A stretch of 64,000 nt of DNA from an uncultured Clostridia bacterium (GCA_934633985.1 CAKTYU010000001.1:165182-229181); one strand, 5' to 3'; numbered from the stretch's first letter, positions 32,327-41,065 are shown. Program-made: numbers and translations. Notes: a model not told the origin generated them from the sequence alone.

Positions 32327-32944
32327 TTATTGCCCTTGTGCCTTAAAGCCGGAGAGGTAAACGGCACGGCATTCCCGCGTCTTTATGGCCTCCACAAGCT
32401 CCGGCACGGTGGTGAAATACCCCGGTATTTCCGTGGCGTAAATGCCTACCTGCACCGTGCTGTGGGCGTCGCTCGCGCCGAACTGCTTCAGGCCCGCCTT
32501 GATGCAGGTATCCAAAGCCATGCGGTTCTCGAGGGGGGTGGTGCTTCCATTCAGCACCTCCACGCCCGTAATGCCCTTCAGCGTGAAAAGCATATCCCCA
32601 AGGCCGCGGCTGTTTGCCCGGTAAGGGTGGGCGGAGATGCATACGCCGCCCCGTGCGTTGACGTAATCTATGAATTCCTGCGCCATGAGATGAGGCTCCG
32701 GCAGCTCGTCTATGCCGAAGGCCACTATGTCCCCCTCGCAGGATAGGTATTCCACGCCGACGAATATCGGGTAGCCTTCCCGCTCGGCTATTTTTGCGGC
32801 GTACTCAGCAAGCCCCATCTGGTCATGGTCGGTGATGCATATACCGTCCAGGCCCTTGCGCCTCGCTTCGGATACGAGCTCTATAAGGTTCATGCGGCTG
32901 TCGCCGGAAAAGGTGCGTTCGTGAAGGTGGGTATCTATTATCAA
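32327..32944 (-). CDS. PHP-domain metal-dependent phosphoesterase
   Basis: A 205-residue PHP protein: I-I-D-T-H-L-H-E at the start, I-C-I-T-D-H-D-Q (about 40-47), V-G-V-E-Y-L-S, S-A-H-P-Y-R and G-A-S-D-A-H at the end, supplying the His/Asp metal ligands. Substrates may be nucleotides or phosphosugars; it cannot be told. The start is taken as TTG 32944, nine bases after TTGGAG. An in-frame TTG at 32959 overlaps that site. The C-terminus (G-F-K-A-Q-G-Q) runs up to the island boundary and may include a few foreign residues. Confidence 0.82.
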   Translation of the reverse strand: MIIDTHLHERTFSGDSRMNLIELVSEARRKGLDGICITDHDQMGLAEYAAKIAEREGYPIFVGVEYLSCEGDIVAFGIDELPEPHLMAQEFIDYVNARGGVCISAHPYRANSRGLGDMLFTLKGITGVEVLNGSTTPLENRMALDTCIKAGLKQFGASDAHSTVQVGIYATEIPGYFTTVPELVEAIKTRECRAVYLSGFKAQGQ

Positions 32945-33207
32945 GGCGTTTATCTCCAATACATCATGGTATAGCTGAGGCGATCAATTTATATTAGCAG
33001 ATAGTCGGATATACAGTACAACGCAAAAAAACGATAATACGGGCGGTGATATAGAAATATAAGATAATAGCCAAGCGCCGCCCGGGGCAGCGATTTTTCA
33101 AAAACTGTATACGCGAAACCATTGACTAAACCCGCCCTTTTGTGTGATACTGTTAATTGTATGATGCTGTTAATAATTATTGATGCGTAATTCGAGGGGT
33201 AAACATA

Positions 33208-33810
33208 ATGTCAAAAAAAGAGCAAGATATTTCAAAGGAAAACGACGGCACGGTAGGCGCCAAGATACGTGCCCTGCGAAAGATACGCGGCCTGTCGCTG
33301 CAGCAGATGTCGCAGGAAACGGGTATGAGCTATTCATACCTTTCGGGCCTGGAGAACGGCAAGCACTCCGTCTCCATAACCAACTTACAGCGCATAGCAA
33401 AGTATTTCGGCGTGGATATGGTGTACTTCCTAATGCCCAGCGGCGCGGTGCCCAAGGTGTTCCGCAAGGAGGAGCTGTTCAAGGGCGGCAGCACCTTTGA
33501 CGACATAGCCTATCGGGTGATAACCCCGGAAAAGACCGGCAACCTGCAGGTGAGCTATGTCTATATGCCCCCAAATGAGCCCAGCGAGAGGAATATCCAC
33601 AAGCACGGCAGAGGGCAGGAGATGATCATTGCCCTGGACGGCTGCGTCTGCGTCATGGTGGAGGAGGAGCGGTACCGGATAGAGCAGGGGGACTGCATAG
33701 TATTCGACGCGAACGTGGAACACGTAATGTACACGGAGGAGCAGCCGGCGACGTTTGTGATAATATCCAGCCCTCCATACGGGCAGAACATATTTTCTGC
33801 GGACGAATAA
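33208..33810 (+). CDS. XRE-cupin transcriptional regulator
   Basis: A 200-residue regulator: N-terminal XRE helix-turn-helix (about 16-75, L-S-L-Q-Q-M-S-Q-E-T-G-M-S-Y-S-Y-L-S-G-L-E-N-G) and a C-terminal cupin (about 110-190) with I-H-K-H-G-R-G-Q-E-M and V-F-D-A-N-V-E-H. This plan is common among regulators of small-molecule metabolism, the cupin binding the effector. GAGGGG precedes the ATG. The target is unknown. A hairpin at 33816-33845 follows. Confidence 0.9.
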   Translation: MSKKEQDISKENDGTVGAKIRALRKIRGLSLQQMSQETGMSYSYLSGLENGKHSVSITNLQRIAKYFGVDMVYFLMPSGAVPKVFRKEELFKGGSTFDDIAYRVITPEKTGNLQVSYVYMPPNEPSERNIHKHGRGQEMIIALDGCVCVMVEEERYRIEQGDCIVFDANVEHVMYTEEQPATFVIISSPPYGQNIFSADE

Positions 33811-33815
33811 CCATA

Positions 33816-33845
33816 AAAGCGGGGGGAAGCGAAGCTCTCCGCTTT
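33816..33845 (+). terminator. terminator after the XRE-cupin gene
   Basis: AAAGCGG (33816-33822) pairs with CCGCTTT (33839-33845); the T-run is short. Confidence 0.55.
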
Positions 33846-33890
33846 ATAATTTCAGCATAGCTGCGATCATTTAAAATTGAGAGGGTAATT

Positions 33891-34739
33891 ATGGATATAA
33901 AGGTCATAGACGGTTCTATCATCGTGTCCGGGGTCAAATGCTTTGACCTTGCGCGCTCCTGCGATTGCGGGCAGGCGTTTCGCTGGAGGGACACGGGGGA
34001 CGGCTGGTTCGGCGTTGCGGGCGGCAGGGGCGCTCTCGTCAGGCAGGAGGGGGAGATACTTACCATAACCCCCGGCAAGGACGGGGACGCCGGCTTCTGG
34101 CTCGATTACTTTGACTTATTCAGAAACTATCAGGCCATAGAGGACGGGGTGAGGGGCGACGCCATACTCGGCAAATGCTTAGATCGCGCCGGCGGCATAC
34201 ACATATTCAATCAGGAGCCGTTTGAAACTCTGATCAGCTTCATTATATCGGCAAACAACAACATAAAGCGCATAACCGGCATAGTGGACAGGCTTTGCAC
34301 CCTTGCGGGGGAAAAATGCGAGGGGCCCGCCGAATGTTATTCCTTCCCGACGCCTGAGGCCATAGCGGGGCTTACCGTCGAGCAGCTTACGGACATAGGC
34401 TCCGGCTACCGGGCGCCGTATATCAAAAACAGCGCCGCAATGGTCGCCGGGGGATACGAGCTGGAGGATCTGAGAAGCATGCCCACCGCGGCGGCGAGAA
34501 AAGAGCTGCTCAGGTTCCCTGGGGTGGGGCCCAAGGTGGCGGACTGCGTGCTGCTTTTCTCGCTGGGCCATGCCGACGCCTTCCCGCTGGACGTATGGAT
34601 GAAGCGCGCCATGCGGCTCATGTACTTTAATGGCGAGGAGCCGGGCAAAAGGGCCATGGAGGAGAAGATAGCCTCCCTCGGGCCGAACAGCGGCATATTG
34701 CAGCAATACATATTCCAATACGCAAGGGAGAATATGTAG
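33891..34739 (+). CDS. ogg: 8-oxoguanine DNA glycosylase/AP lyase (OGG1-like)
   Basis: A 282-residue bifunctional repair enzyme. N-terminal OGG domain (C-G-Q-A-F-R-W-R), then the HhH-GPD fold: F-I-I-S-A-N-N-N-I-K-R-I, L-R-F-P-G-V-G-P-K-V-A-D-C-V-L-L-F (helix-hairpin-helix with the catalytic Lys) and F-P-L-D-V-W-M-K-R (with the catalytic Asp). Removes oxidised guanine from DNA. Starts with GAGGG six bases upstream and ends immediately before the convergent dehydrogenase gene. Confidence 0.93.
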   Translation: MDIKVIDGSIIVSGVKCFDLARSCDCGQAFRWRDTGDGWFGVAGGRGALVRQEGEILTITPGKDGDAGFWLDYFDLFRNYQAIEDGVRGDAILGKCLDRAGGIHIFNQEPFETLISFIISANNNIKRITGIVDRLCTLAGEKCEGPAECYSFPTPEAIAGLTVEQLTDIGSGYRAPYIKNSAAMVAGGYELEDLRSMPTAAARKELLRFPGVGPKVADCVLLFSLGHADAFPLDVWMKRAMRLMYFNGEEPGKRAMEEKIASLGPNSGILQQYIFQYARENM

Positions 34740-35861
34740 CTATTTGAAATAGGCGCGGCGGAAAAGCTCCTCTACCTTTTTTTGAGTGTCGTCAGGAATC
34801 AGTTTGGCGACCTCACCGCACTGCGCAACCCTCGCCGCAAGGCGGGGTAGCTTCTTTAAAAAGGCGTTTTTGTCCCGCTCCAGCTCGCATAGCTTCAGGG
34901 GCAGCCCCAGCATATCCGCGTATTCCTCTATTAGCTCCGCAAGCGCCTCCGGCGTGCCCTTGAGCCCCAGCTCCGAGGCAATGGCGGCGCAGCCTTCGGC
35001 GCAGCGGCCCTCTGCGCCCCGTATTATGGCGGGGAGGTAGGCGGCGCAGAGCGCCCCGAAGGACGCACAGCCAAAAAGCCCCATGGAGCCGTGAGCCATA
35101 GCGGAGCAAAGGCCGGGGGAGGCGTTGTAGTGGGCTATGCCGCTGAGTATCTGGGCGTTGAGCAGCGGCTCCGACGGAAAGGGCAGGCAGGAAAACGCCA
35201 CGGTGCTGTCTATCACGGTATGCATTGCCTGCATCGCGAAGGGGCGGCTGAAAAAGCTGCCCTCGGGCGATATCGCCGCCTCCACGGAGAGCGCCAGCGC
35301 GGACAGCACCGCTTCGCCCACATGGGCGCGGGGCAGCGCGTTTAGCAGCGCCGGGTCGATTATGGCGGCGTGAGGCATCAGGCCGGGGCAGTATATGACC
35401 TGCTCAAGGCCCTCGCCGGGGTCCCACAGCGCCGCGTATCCCGTGGCCTCGCCGCCGTTTGAGCCGAGGGTGGGGACGGCGATGAGGCGGGTGCGCCCCA
35501 GCTTCATACGGGGTATATCTGATCTTGCAAGATCCTCCGGCGCAAGGTCGGGCCGCTCGTAGAATATCCGCATGAGCTTCGCACAGTCCATGGCGGCGCA
35601 GCCTCCTATGGCGATGATCCAGCCCGGCTTGAATTCCATAAGCGCCTTTGTCCCCTCCAGTACCGCCGTCCTGCCCACCGGGCCCTCCGGCACGCCGAAT
35701 ACCCGTATGTGCATACCGGTGCGCGCGGCCTGCCTCCGCGCTATGCCGCAGGCGGCCTCGCAGTCATGGACTAACAGCATACGGTCTCCCCTGAGCCCGG
35801 ATATATGCTCCAATGTGCCGTTGCCGTAAAGTATCCTTATGGGTATCCTGAACTCAGCCAT
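34740..35861 (-). CDS. iron-containing alcohol dehydrogenase (second copy)
   Basis: A 373-residue group III dehydrogenase. I-R-I-L-Y-G-N-G-T-L-E-H near the start, G-G-C-A-A-M-D-C-A-K for NAD binding, and P-T-L-G-S-N-G-G-E-A-T, which replaces the usual T-x-x-G-T-G-S-E. The metal-binding region is less canonical: an A-L-S-V-E-A segment replaces the usual D-x-x-x-H. Only M-A-H-G-S-M-G retains an obvious His. It may use another metal or substrate. AGGGGG lies five bases before ATG 35861. Unrelated in detail to the fusion protein at 24117. Confidence 0.8.
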   Translation of the reverse strand: MAEFRIPIRILYGNGTLEHISGLRGDRMLLVHDCEAACGIARRQAARTGMHIRVFGVPEGPVGRTAVLEGTKALMEFKPGWIIAIGGCAAMDCAKLMRIFYERPDLAPEDLARSDIPRMKLGRTRLIAVPTLGSNGGEATGYAALWDPGEGLEQVIYCPGLMPHAAIIDPALLNALPRAHVGEAVLSALALSVEAAISPEGSFFSRPFAMQAMHTVIDSTVAFSCLPFPSEPLLNAQILSGIAHYNASPGLCSAMAHGSMGLFGCASFGALCAAYLPAIIRGAEGRCAEGCAAIASELGLKGTPEALAELIEEYADMLGLPLKLCELERDKNAFLKKLPRLAARVAQCGEVAKLIPDDTQKKVEELFRRAYFK

Positions 35862-35966
35862 AAGCGCCCCCTGAAAACGTAATGCGTTTATAGGATTCCG
35901 CATTTTGGGAAAATGATGCATATTATCCTGATATGCGATGTTTGAGAGGATTAAATCCGGATTTTA

Positions 35967-35975
35967 TGGTATAAT
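35967..35975 (+). promoter_or_regulatory. extended -10 promoter of deoC
   Basis: TGG-TATAAT (35967-35975) with no good -35. About 43 bases before the deoC ATG. Confidence 0.6.
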
Positions 35976-36017
35976 AACAGCGATTTAAGAATTTTGACGA
36001 AAGGAATGAGAATAATA

Positions 36018-36662
36018 ATGATAAAGCTCAATAAGTACATCGACCATACCCTTCTCAAGCCCGACGCCACCACCGAGCAGGTAAAAAAAATCTGCGAAGA
36101 AGCCAAGAAGTACGACTTTGCCAGCGTGTGCGTAAACTCCTGCCATGCAAAGCTCGTGGCGGATGAGCTCAAGGGCAGCGGCGTTTCCACCTGCTGCGTA
36201 GTGGGCTTCCCTCTGGGCGCCATGCTCACCGAGGCCAAGGCATACGAGGCCAAGCTGGCGATAGAAAGGGGCGCGAACGAGATAGACATGGTGATAAATA
36301 TAGGCGCCGCCAAGGAAGGCAACTGGAAGCTGGTGGAGGAAGATATAAAGGCGGTAGTTGACGCATGCCATCCCAAGGCGCTGCTGAAGGTCATAATCGA
36401 GACCTGCCTGCTCACCGATGAGGAAAAGAGCGAGGCCTGCCGCTGCGCGGCGCGGGCGGGGGCCGACTATGTAAAGACCAGCACCGGCTTTTCCACCGCC
36501 GGCGCAAACGTACACGACGTTGCGCTCATGCGCGAGGCTGTAGGGCCGGATATGGGCGTAAAGGCCTCCGGCGGCGTGCGCACCCGCGAGGACGCGGACA
36601 ACATGATAGGGGCGGGCGCCACGAGGCTCGGCACCAGCTCCGGCGTAAAGCTCATGTCGTAA
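36018..36662 (+). CDS. deoC: deoxyribose-phosphate aldolase
   Basis: A 214-residue class I aldolase. L-N-K-Y-I-D-H-T-L-L-K-P at the start, V-C-V-N-S-C-H, V-V-G-F-P-L-G, E-I-D-M-V-I-N-I-G, the Schiff-base Lys in L-K-V-I-I-E-T, the second catalytic Lys in Y-V-K-T-S-T-G-F, and V-K-A-S-G-G-V-R-T. It cleaves 2-deoxyribose-5-phosphate to acetaldehyde and glyceraldehyde-3-phosphate. The adjacent dehydrogenase gene could reduce acetaldehyde, though it is convergent in layout. Terminator at 36683. Confidence 0.95.
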   Translation: MIKLNKYIDHTLLKPDATTEQVKKICEEAKKYDFASVCVNSCHAKLVADELKGSGVSTCCVVGFPLGAMLTEAKAYEAKLAIERGANEIDMVINIGAAKEGNWKLVEEDIKAVVDACHPKALLKVIIETCLLTDEEKSEACRCAARAGADYVKTSTGFSTAGANVHDVALMREAVGPDMGVKASGGVRTREDADNMIGAGATRLGTSSGVKLMS

Positions 36663-36682
36663 ATACTGAAAAATGCTTTAAG

Positions 36683-36713
36683 GCGAAGGAAAAGCTCCTT
36701 CGCCCTTTTTTAT
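36683..36713 (+). terminator. terminator after deoC
   Basis: GGCGAAGGA (36683-36691) pairs with TCCTTCGCC (36697-36705), followed by a T-run. Confidence 0.9.
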
Positions 36714-36770
36714 TTTTGGCGGTTTTACAAAGAAAGCGCATATTCGCCAAAGCTCGTGGGAATAATTTGC

Positions 36771-36795
36771 AGGAGGCGAAATTTGCGCGAAGAAT
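36771..36795 (+). promoter_or_regulatory. possible sigma-H promoter of spoIIA
   Basis: AGGAGGC (36771) and AGAAT (36791-36795) with a 13-base spacer resemble the sigma-H consensus (AGGA-x-x-T, then R-G-A-A-T) that drives spoIIA in Bacillus. The -35 is only a partial match. Confidence 0.4.
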
Positions 36796-36861
36796 AACCA
36801 AGGTTAAGCCCTGAAGGGGACAGGCGTCAGCAGGGCAAAAGCGCTGAATCGGAGGTAATTT

Positions 36862-37164
36862 ATGCGGCTTGAAAAGGACAAAAGAGGAAGGGAGCTTCGC
36901 GTCGTGCTTTCAGGGGAGCTGGATCACCACAACGCGGCAATCATACGCGGGGAGATAGACCGCGAGCTGGACGGCAGCGTAAAGCTGCTGACGCTGGATA
37001 TGAGCGGCGTGACCTTTATGGACAGCTCGGGCATAGGCGTGGTGCTGGGCAGATACCGGCGCATGAGCGAAAGCGGGGGAAAGCTAAGGATAGGCGGCAT
37101 GAGCATATATGCAGAAAAGATACTAAGAATGGCCGGCGTGCTGGCGCTGCTGGAAAGAAAATAG
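36862..37164 (+). CDS. spoIIAA: anti-sigma F factor antagonist SpoIIAA
   Basis: A 100-residue STAS-domain protein. The motif F-M-D-S-S-G-I-G-V at residues 52-60 includes Ser 56, the expected phosphorylation site (the second Ser of D-S-S-G). Unphosphorylated SpoIIAA binds SpoIIAB and releases sigma F in the forespore. First gene of spoIIAA-spoIIAB-sigF. GGAGGT precedes the ATG. Confidence 0.96.
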   Translation: MRLEKDKRGRELRVVLSGELDHHNAAIIRGEIDRELDGSVKLLTLDMSGVTFMDSSGIGVVLGRYRRMSESGGKLRIGGMSIYAEKILRMAGVLALLERK

Positions 37165-37183
37165 ATCAGGGGGGTAAGTTACG

Positions 37184-37627
37184 ATGACGAAAAACAGCAT
37201 GGAGCTCAGCTTTGACAGCATATCTCAAAACGAATCGCTTGCAAGGTCGGTGGCGGCGGCGTTTTCGGCCCAGCTCAATCCCACCATAGGGGAGCTTACG
37301 GACATACGCACCGCCATAAGCGAGGCGGTCACCAACGCCATAATACACGGCTACGGCAACGACCCGTCTAAAAAGGTCTATATGCGCTGCACCGCTGACG
37401 AAAGGCTTCTCACGTTTGAGATAGAGGATAAGGGGCGGGGAATAGAAAACATAGAGCTTGCTATGCAGCCCTTTTACACCACAGAGCCCAACCTTGAGCG
37501 CTCCGGCATGGGCTTTTCCGTGATGGAGGCCTTTATGGATGACGTGAGGGTGGAGTCCGAGCCGGGCCGCGGCACGCGGGTGACGATGAAAAAGAGCATT
37601 TCGGCGGTGAGGGAAGATGAACGATGA
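37184..37627 (+). CDS. spoIIAB: anti-sigma F factor SpoIIAB
   Basis: A 147-residue GHKL-family kinase. N-box E-A-V-T-N-A-I-I-H-G (about 48-57), then E-I-E-D-K-G-R-G-I, F-T-T-E-P and G-M-G-F-S-V-M. It holds sigma F inactive and phosphorylates SpoIIAA. GGGGGG lies before ATG 37184. The 3' end overlaps the sigF start by 11 bases, giving coupled synthesis of sigma F and its inhibitor. Stop codon TGA, which shows that UGA terminates in this genome. Confidence 0.96.
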   Translation: MTKNSMELSFDSISQNESLARSVAAAFSAQLNPTIGELTDIRTAISEAVTNAIIHGYGNDPSKKVYMRCTADERLLTFEIEDKGRGIENIELAMQPFYTTEPNLERSGMGFSVMEAFMDDVRVESEPGRGTRVTMKKSISAVREDER

Positions 37628-38381
37628 AAGGATCATGCCCAACCCGCAGTTCCCATACGAGGAAACGCTAAAATACATAAGTCTGGCTCAATCCGGCGAC
37701 GGGGAGGCCATGAACGAGCTGGTGGAGCGCAACATGGCCCTCGTGCGCTCCATAGTAAAGAAGTACCTCAACCGTGGCACGGAATACGATGACCTGTACC
37801 AGATAGGCAGCATGGGGCTTGTGAAGGCCATAAAGAACTTCGACAGCTCATACGGTGTGCGCTTCTCCACATACGCCGTGCCCATGATCGCGGGCGAAAT
37901 AAAGAGGTTCCTCCGGGACGACGGGATGATAAAGGTAAGCCGCACCCTGAAGGAGCTTGCGGCGAAGGCCTGCGCCGCCCAGCGGGAGCTCGGCACTATT
38001 TTGGGGCGTGACCCCGGCATACAGGAAATAGCGGAGTACATAGGCGAGACGCCGGAGGATATCGCCCTGGCGCTGGATGCATCAAGGCCGCACGTATCCA
38101 TATACGAGCCGGTATACGGCGACGAGGGGGAGGCGCTGGTGATGGACAGGATAACCGCCGAGGAGGACGGCACGGACACGGCTCTGGACAGGGTGCTCTT
38201 GCAGCAGCTCATGGAGATACTGGACAGCCGGGAAAGGAAGATAGTGGTGATGCGGTATTTCCGCGACAAGACGCAGAGCGAGATTGCGGCGTATCTGGGC
38301 ATATCACAGGTGCAGGTATCGAGGCTGGAAAACCGCATACTGGAAAAGCTGAGGGAAAGGGCCGCGGAAAAGGCGCAATAA
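37617..38381 (+). CDS. sigF: sporulation sigma factor F
   Basis: A 254-residue sigma-70 family factor of the sporulation type. Region 2 contains Y-D-D-L-Y-Q-I-G-S-M-G-L-V-K-A-I-K-N-F-D and region 3 I-K-V-S-R-T-L-K-E-L. Region 4 ends in Q-S-E-I-A-A-Y-L-G-I-S-Q-V-Q-V-S-R-L-E, the -35 recognition helix. Controls early forespore genes. This gene is the best evidence that the organism forms spores. Confidence 0.96.
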   Translation: MNDERIMPNPQFPYEETLKYISLAQSGDGEAMNELVERNMALVRSIVKKYLNRGTEYDDLYQIGSMGLVKAIKNFDSSYGVRFSTYAVPMIAGEIKRFLRDDGMIKVSRTLKELAAKACAAQRELGTILGRDPGIQEIAEYIGETPEDIALALDASRPHVSIYEPVYGDEGEALVMDRITAEEDGTDTALDRVLLQQLMEILDSRERKIVVMRYFRDKTQSEIAAYLGISQVQVSRLENRILEKLRERAAEKAQ

Positions 38382-38385
38382 ATAA

Positions 38386-38411
38386 AAGGCCGGGAAACCG
38401 GCCTTTTTGTA
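38386..38411. terminator. terminator of spoIIA
   Basis: GGCCGG-GAAA-CCGGCC stem with a tetraloop and TTTTT. AAAA on the left also gives weak function in reverse. Confidence 0.92.
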
Positions 38412-38418
38412 TGCTTTG

Positions 38419-39012
38419 TTATTTGCAGGTCTTTATGAAGGCCTCAACATCGCCGGTGCGTATGTCTATACAGTCATCGGAGAATGCAGTATCGTAGCTG
38501 AGCCGCATATACATGGGCTTTTCATCAGGAACGCCACCTATGGCCAGCGAATAGCCGTCGTCAATGTCATATAACAGTATATACAGCCCGAAGCCAACGT
38601 CCTTGCTTTTATACTGTGCGAAATCCTCCCAGCCCAGCTTGTCGCCCTTTTTGGAGAGCCGTACTACGTCGTCGAGGGTGAGATCGTCCGCCACAAACAG
38701 CGTCCATTCGTTATTGAACAGCACCACGAGTCCGTCCGAGGTAAATGCATACGGGTCGCCCGCGCTGCCGAAATTCGCCTGACCGTGCTCCTTGGGGAGC
38801 TGGGTCAGCGGTACGGTAGAGGTTATTTCACCTTGTATGGCAGAGGGATCGACGTCGCCCGACATTTCGCCTTTGTCAGAAAGATGGTAGAGGACGCCGT
38901 CGAGCATTATGGTGGGAAGGTAAGTGTCAGGCGTTGCGGGAGCTTCCCTTCCGCAGCCTGTGAGCAGCAGCGCAAGCAGAAATGCCGGCAGTAAAAGTGC
39001 AATACGCTTCAT
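38419..39012 (-). CDS. putative lipoprotein
   Basis: A 197-residue exported protein with a lipobox (L-L-L-T-G-C, Cys about residue 20). The remainder has no motif I recognise. It contains several beta-strand-like segments, D-G-V-L-Y-H-L and a C-terminal F-I-K-T-C. AAGGAGG precedes the ATG, and it follows the amidohydrolase gene by 18 bases on the same strand. Both may be cotranscribed. No function inferred. Confidence 0.7.
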   Translation of the reverse strand: MKRIALLLPAFLLALLLTGCGREAPATPDTYLPTIMLDGVLYHLSDKGEMSGDVDPSAIQGEITSTVPLTQLPKEHGQANFGSAGDPYAFTSDGLVVLFNNEWTLFVADDLTLDDVVRLSKKGDKLGWEDFAQYKSKDVGFGLYILLYDIDDGYSLAIGGVPDEKPMYMRLSYDTAFSDDCIDIRTGDVEAFIKTCK

Positions 39013-39030
39013 AGAGACCTCCTTATGGGC

Positions 39031-40329
39031 TTAAGAGTACAGGTGCTTCAGCGCCTTTTTTACGTCGTGGTATATGCGCTCCTTGTCCATAGTAAGAAAT
39101 TCGCCGTTTTCATACAGTATCCTGCCGTCCACCATGGTCATGCAAACGTCGCTGCCTTGGGCGCTGTAACAAAGCATCGCAATGGGGTCGAAGGAGGGGA
39201 GAAGGTGGGGCTTATCGAAATCCAGCGCAATGACGTCCGCCCTGTTGCCTGCCTTTATGCCGCCGCAGTCCGCCCTGCCCTGAATTTTCGCCCCGTTGAG
39301 GGTAGCCATTTTGAGGGTATCCCCGGGCTTCATTATGGTCGGGTCCTGCTCGTAGCCGTTGTGTATCACCGAGCAGAGGTGCAGCTCCTCCAGCATATTC
39401 AGGTTGTTATTGCTGGCTGCGCCGTCGGTGCCGAGGCCGACGTTGAGCCCCTCGTCCAGCAAATGCTGCACCCGGGCAAAGCCGCTTCCGAGCTTAAGGT
39501 TGCTGGTAGGGCAGTGTACGGGAGACACGCCATATTCCTTCATAAGCGCGATATCCTCGTCTGTTACCCATACGCAGTGGGCGGCGAGGGTGGGGCTTTC
39601 AAACGTGCCCAGATCATAGAACCATTGGGCGGGGGTCCTGCCGTATTTTTCAATGCAGGAGTCGTGCTCGGCCTTTGTCTCGGACAGGTGTATGTGCATT
39701 ATGGCGCCCAGCTCGCTGCACATTTCGCTGTGGCGGCGGGCGATGCTCTCAAGGCAGGTGTATTCCGCGTGTACGGAAAGGTCTATCTTAAGCCTGCCGT
39801 CCGCCGCGCCGTTGTAGCTGTCGTATAGGGCGAGGGCCTCTTTTACCCGGTAGCTGTCCTTATATGCCTCGTTGGGGTCGAAGGCGGAGAGGGCGCGGCT
39901 TATATTGGCCTTTATGCCGGACTCTATCACGCAGTCCGCCGTGGCGTCGCAAAAGTAGTACATATCCGAAAAGCTGACGGTACCTGTGGCGAGCATTTCA
40001 AGTATGGCAAGCTCGGTGCCCGCCTTTACGTCCTCCGTCCTTAGCTTGTCCTCGGTGGGGAACATATTGTCGTAAAGCCACTCCTTAAGAGGCAGGTCGC
40101 TGCCTATGCCGCGAAGCAGCGTCATGGCGGCGTGGTTGTGGGAGTTTATCAAGCCGGGGCAAAGCACCTTGCCGGTCATGTCCTTGACGATGTCGTATTT
40201 TTCCGCGGGCATATCCGTGCCGAGATAGCGGATATAAGCGCCGTCAACGCCGCAAAAGCCATTCCTTATCACCTCAAAGCCGGAATCGGCAGAGGCCACT
40301 ATATCGCAGTTTTTAAAAAGCGTCTTCAT
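39031..40329 (-). CDS. amidohydrolase (MtaD/SsnA-like deaminase)
   Basis: A 432-residue TIM-barrel metal hydrolase of the TrzN/MtaD/SAH-deaminase group: N-S-H-N-H-A-A-M-T-L-L-R-G (the H-x-H metal site, about 62-74), I-H-L-S-E-T (E), A-A-H-C-V-W, and G-L-G-T-D-G-A-A-S-N-N-N (D). A likely reaction is deamination of S-adenosylhomocysteine or methylthioadenosine; guanine deaminase-like activity is an alternative. AAGGAG is 12 bases before ATG 40329. Terminator-like pairs at 40416 belong to the next gene upstream. Confidence 0.88.
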   Translation of the reverse strand: MKTLFKNCDIVASADSGFEVIRNGFCGVDGAYIRYLGTDMPAEKYDIVKDMTGKVLCPGLINSHNHAAMTLLRGIGSDLPLKEWLYDNMFPTEDKLRTEDVKAGTELAILEMLATGTVSFSDMYYFCDATADCVIESGIKANISRALSAFDPNEAYKDSYRVKEALALYDSYNGAADGRLKIDLSVHAEYTCLESIARRHSEMCSELGAIMHIHLSETKAEHDSCIEKYGRTPAQWFYDLGTFESPTLAAHCVWVTDEDIALMKEYGVSPVHCPTSNLKLGSGFARVQHLLDEGLNVGLGTDGAASNNNLNMLEELHLCSVIHNGYEQDPTIMKPGDTLKMATLNGAKIQGRADCGGIKAGNRADVIALDFDKPHLLPSFDPIAMLCYSAQGSDVCMTMVDGRILYENGEFLTMDKERIYHDVKKALKHLYS

Positions 40330-40415
40330 TGTGTAATCGCACTCCTTGAAAGGTGATATATATATTATAGCAGATGACCGCCGCATTGGCGGTCATAGAT
40401 AGGATATACTGTCAA

Positions 40416-40440
40416 AAAAAGTGGCGTTGAGCCACTTTTT
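40416..40440. terminator. bidirectional terminator
   Basis: AAAAAGTGGC (40416-40425) pairs with GCCACTTTTT (40431-40440) around a five-base loop. Ends the FMN-binding gene (-). Confidence 0.88.
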
Positions 40441-40471
40441 TACGGTTTCGTGTATCGCTTCGGAATAATAG

Positions 40472-41002
40472 CTATTTATCAAGGCCCGCTATGTAATCGA
40501 GCACGGTATTGACGCCGTTTACAACAGCGCCGGAGCTTACGGAGGCGCCGCTTACGGAATCAACGTTGCCCTTGAGGGTGAGAGGGGCGGATAGGCCCTT
40601 GAACTGCTCGGTGAATGCGGGCTCCTTGGTCTTTGCGCCAAGGCCTGCGGTCTCGGAGAAGTTTGCGCCGCCAACGTTGATGCCGGTGATAACGCCGTCG
40701 TTGTCAACGCCGACGACTATTTCTATCTCTCCGCCGTAACCCTTTACGGTGACCTGGGCGGTATAGCCTTTAGTTTCCCCGTTTGCAAGTCCCTTATAGC
40801 AATAGTCGATGCTGTCGTTATTTACCGCCAGCTCTTCAAAATCCGTAGCATCGGGGAGGACGGCGCGGCGCGCTTCATCGGCGGCGGCGAGAGCCTGCTC
40901 CTTGATTACGGGCGCGGTGACTTCATTGGTAAGGCCAAGCGCACAGCCGGCAATGAGGGCGATAAGTCCGAGAACTATCCAGGCGGGCCACTTTTTATCC
41001 AT
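40472..41002 (-). CDS. FMN-binding RnfG-like protein
   Basis: A 176-residue membrane-anchored protein. N-terminal helix (about 6-24), then an FMN-binding domain with G-Y-G-G-E-I-E-I-V-V-G and D-S-V-S-G-A-S-V-S-S, the D-x-x-S-G-A-[ST]-x-[ST]-[ST] motif to which ApbE attaches FMN by a phosphoester bond. It resembles the RnfG/NqrC subunit but stands alone, without other rnf genes. The divergent apbE gene at 41210 is the expected flavinylation partner, so the pair probably handles electrons outside the membrane. Confidence 0.88.
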   Translation of the reverse strand: MDKKWPAWIVLGLIALIAGCALGLTNEVTAPVIKEQALAAADEARRAVLPDATDFEELAVNNDSIDYCYKGLANGETKGYTAQVTVKGYGGEIEIVVGVDNDGVITGINVGGANFSETAGLGAKTKEPAFTEQFKGLSAPLTLKGNVDSVSGASVSSGAVVNGVNTVLDYIAGLDK

Positions 41003-41065
41003 GATCAGAAAACCTCCTCAAATGAAAAACAGAATTATGTATGTTTTGCAAAAATCAGCGTTTTT

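Larger units (their letters stand above)
30170..32340. mobile_element. remnant of an integrative/conjugative element
   Basis: Between the broken end of moeA and the PHP gene lies about 2.2 kb of lower-GC DNA. Its genes use ATT/ATC for isoleucine instead of the genome's ATA. It encodes a PadR regulator, a DUF2812 protein, a KTR Cys-rich protein and a small membrane protein, a set I associate with accessory regions of Firmicute conjugative elements, and has repeat-rich non-coding flanks and a very long hairpin. No integrase, relaxase or attachment-site duplication is visible, so it is a decayed fragment. Both boundaries are approximate. Confidence 0.6.
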
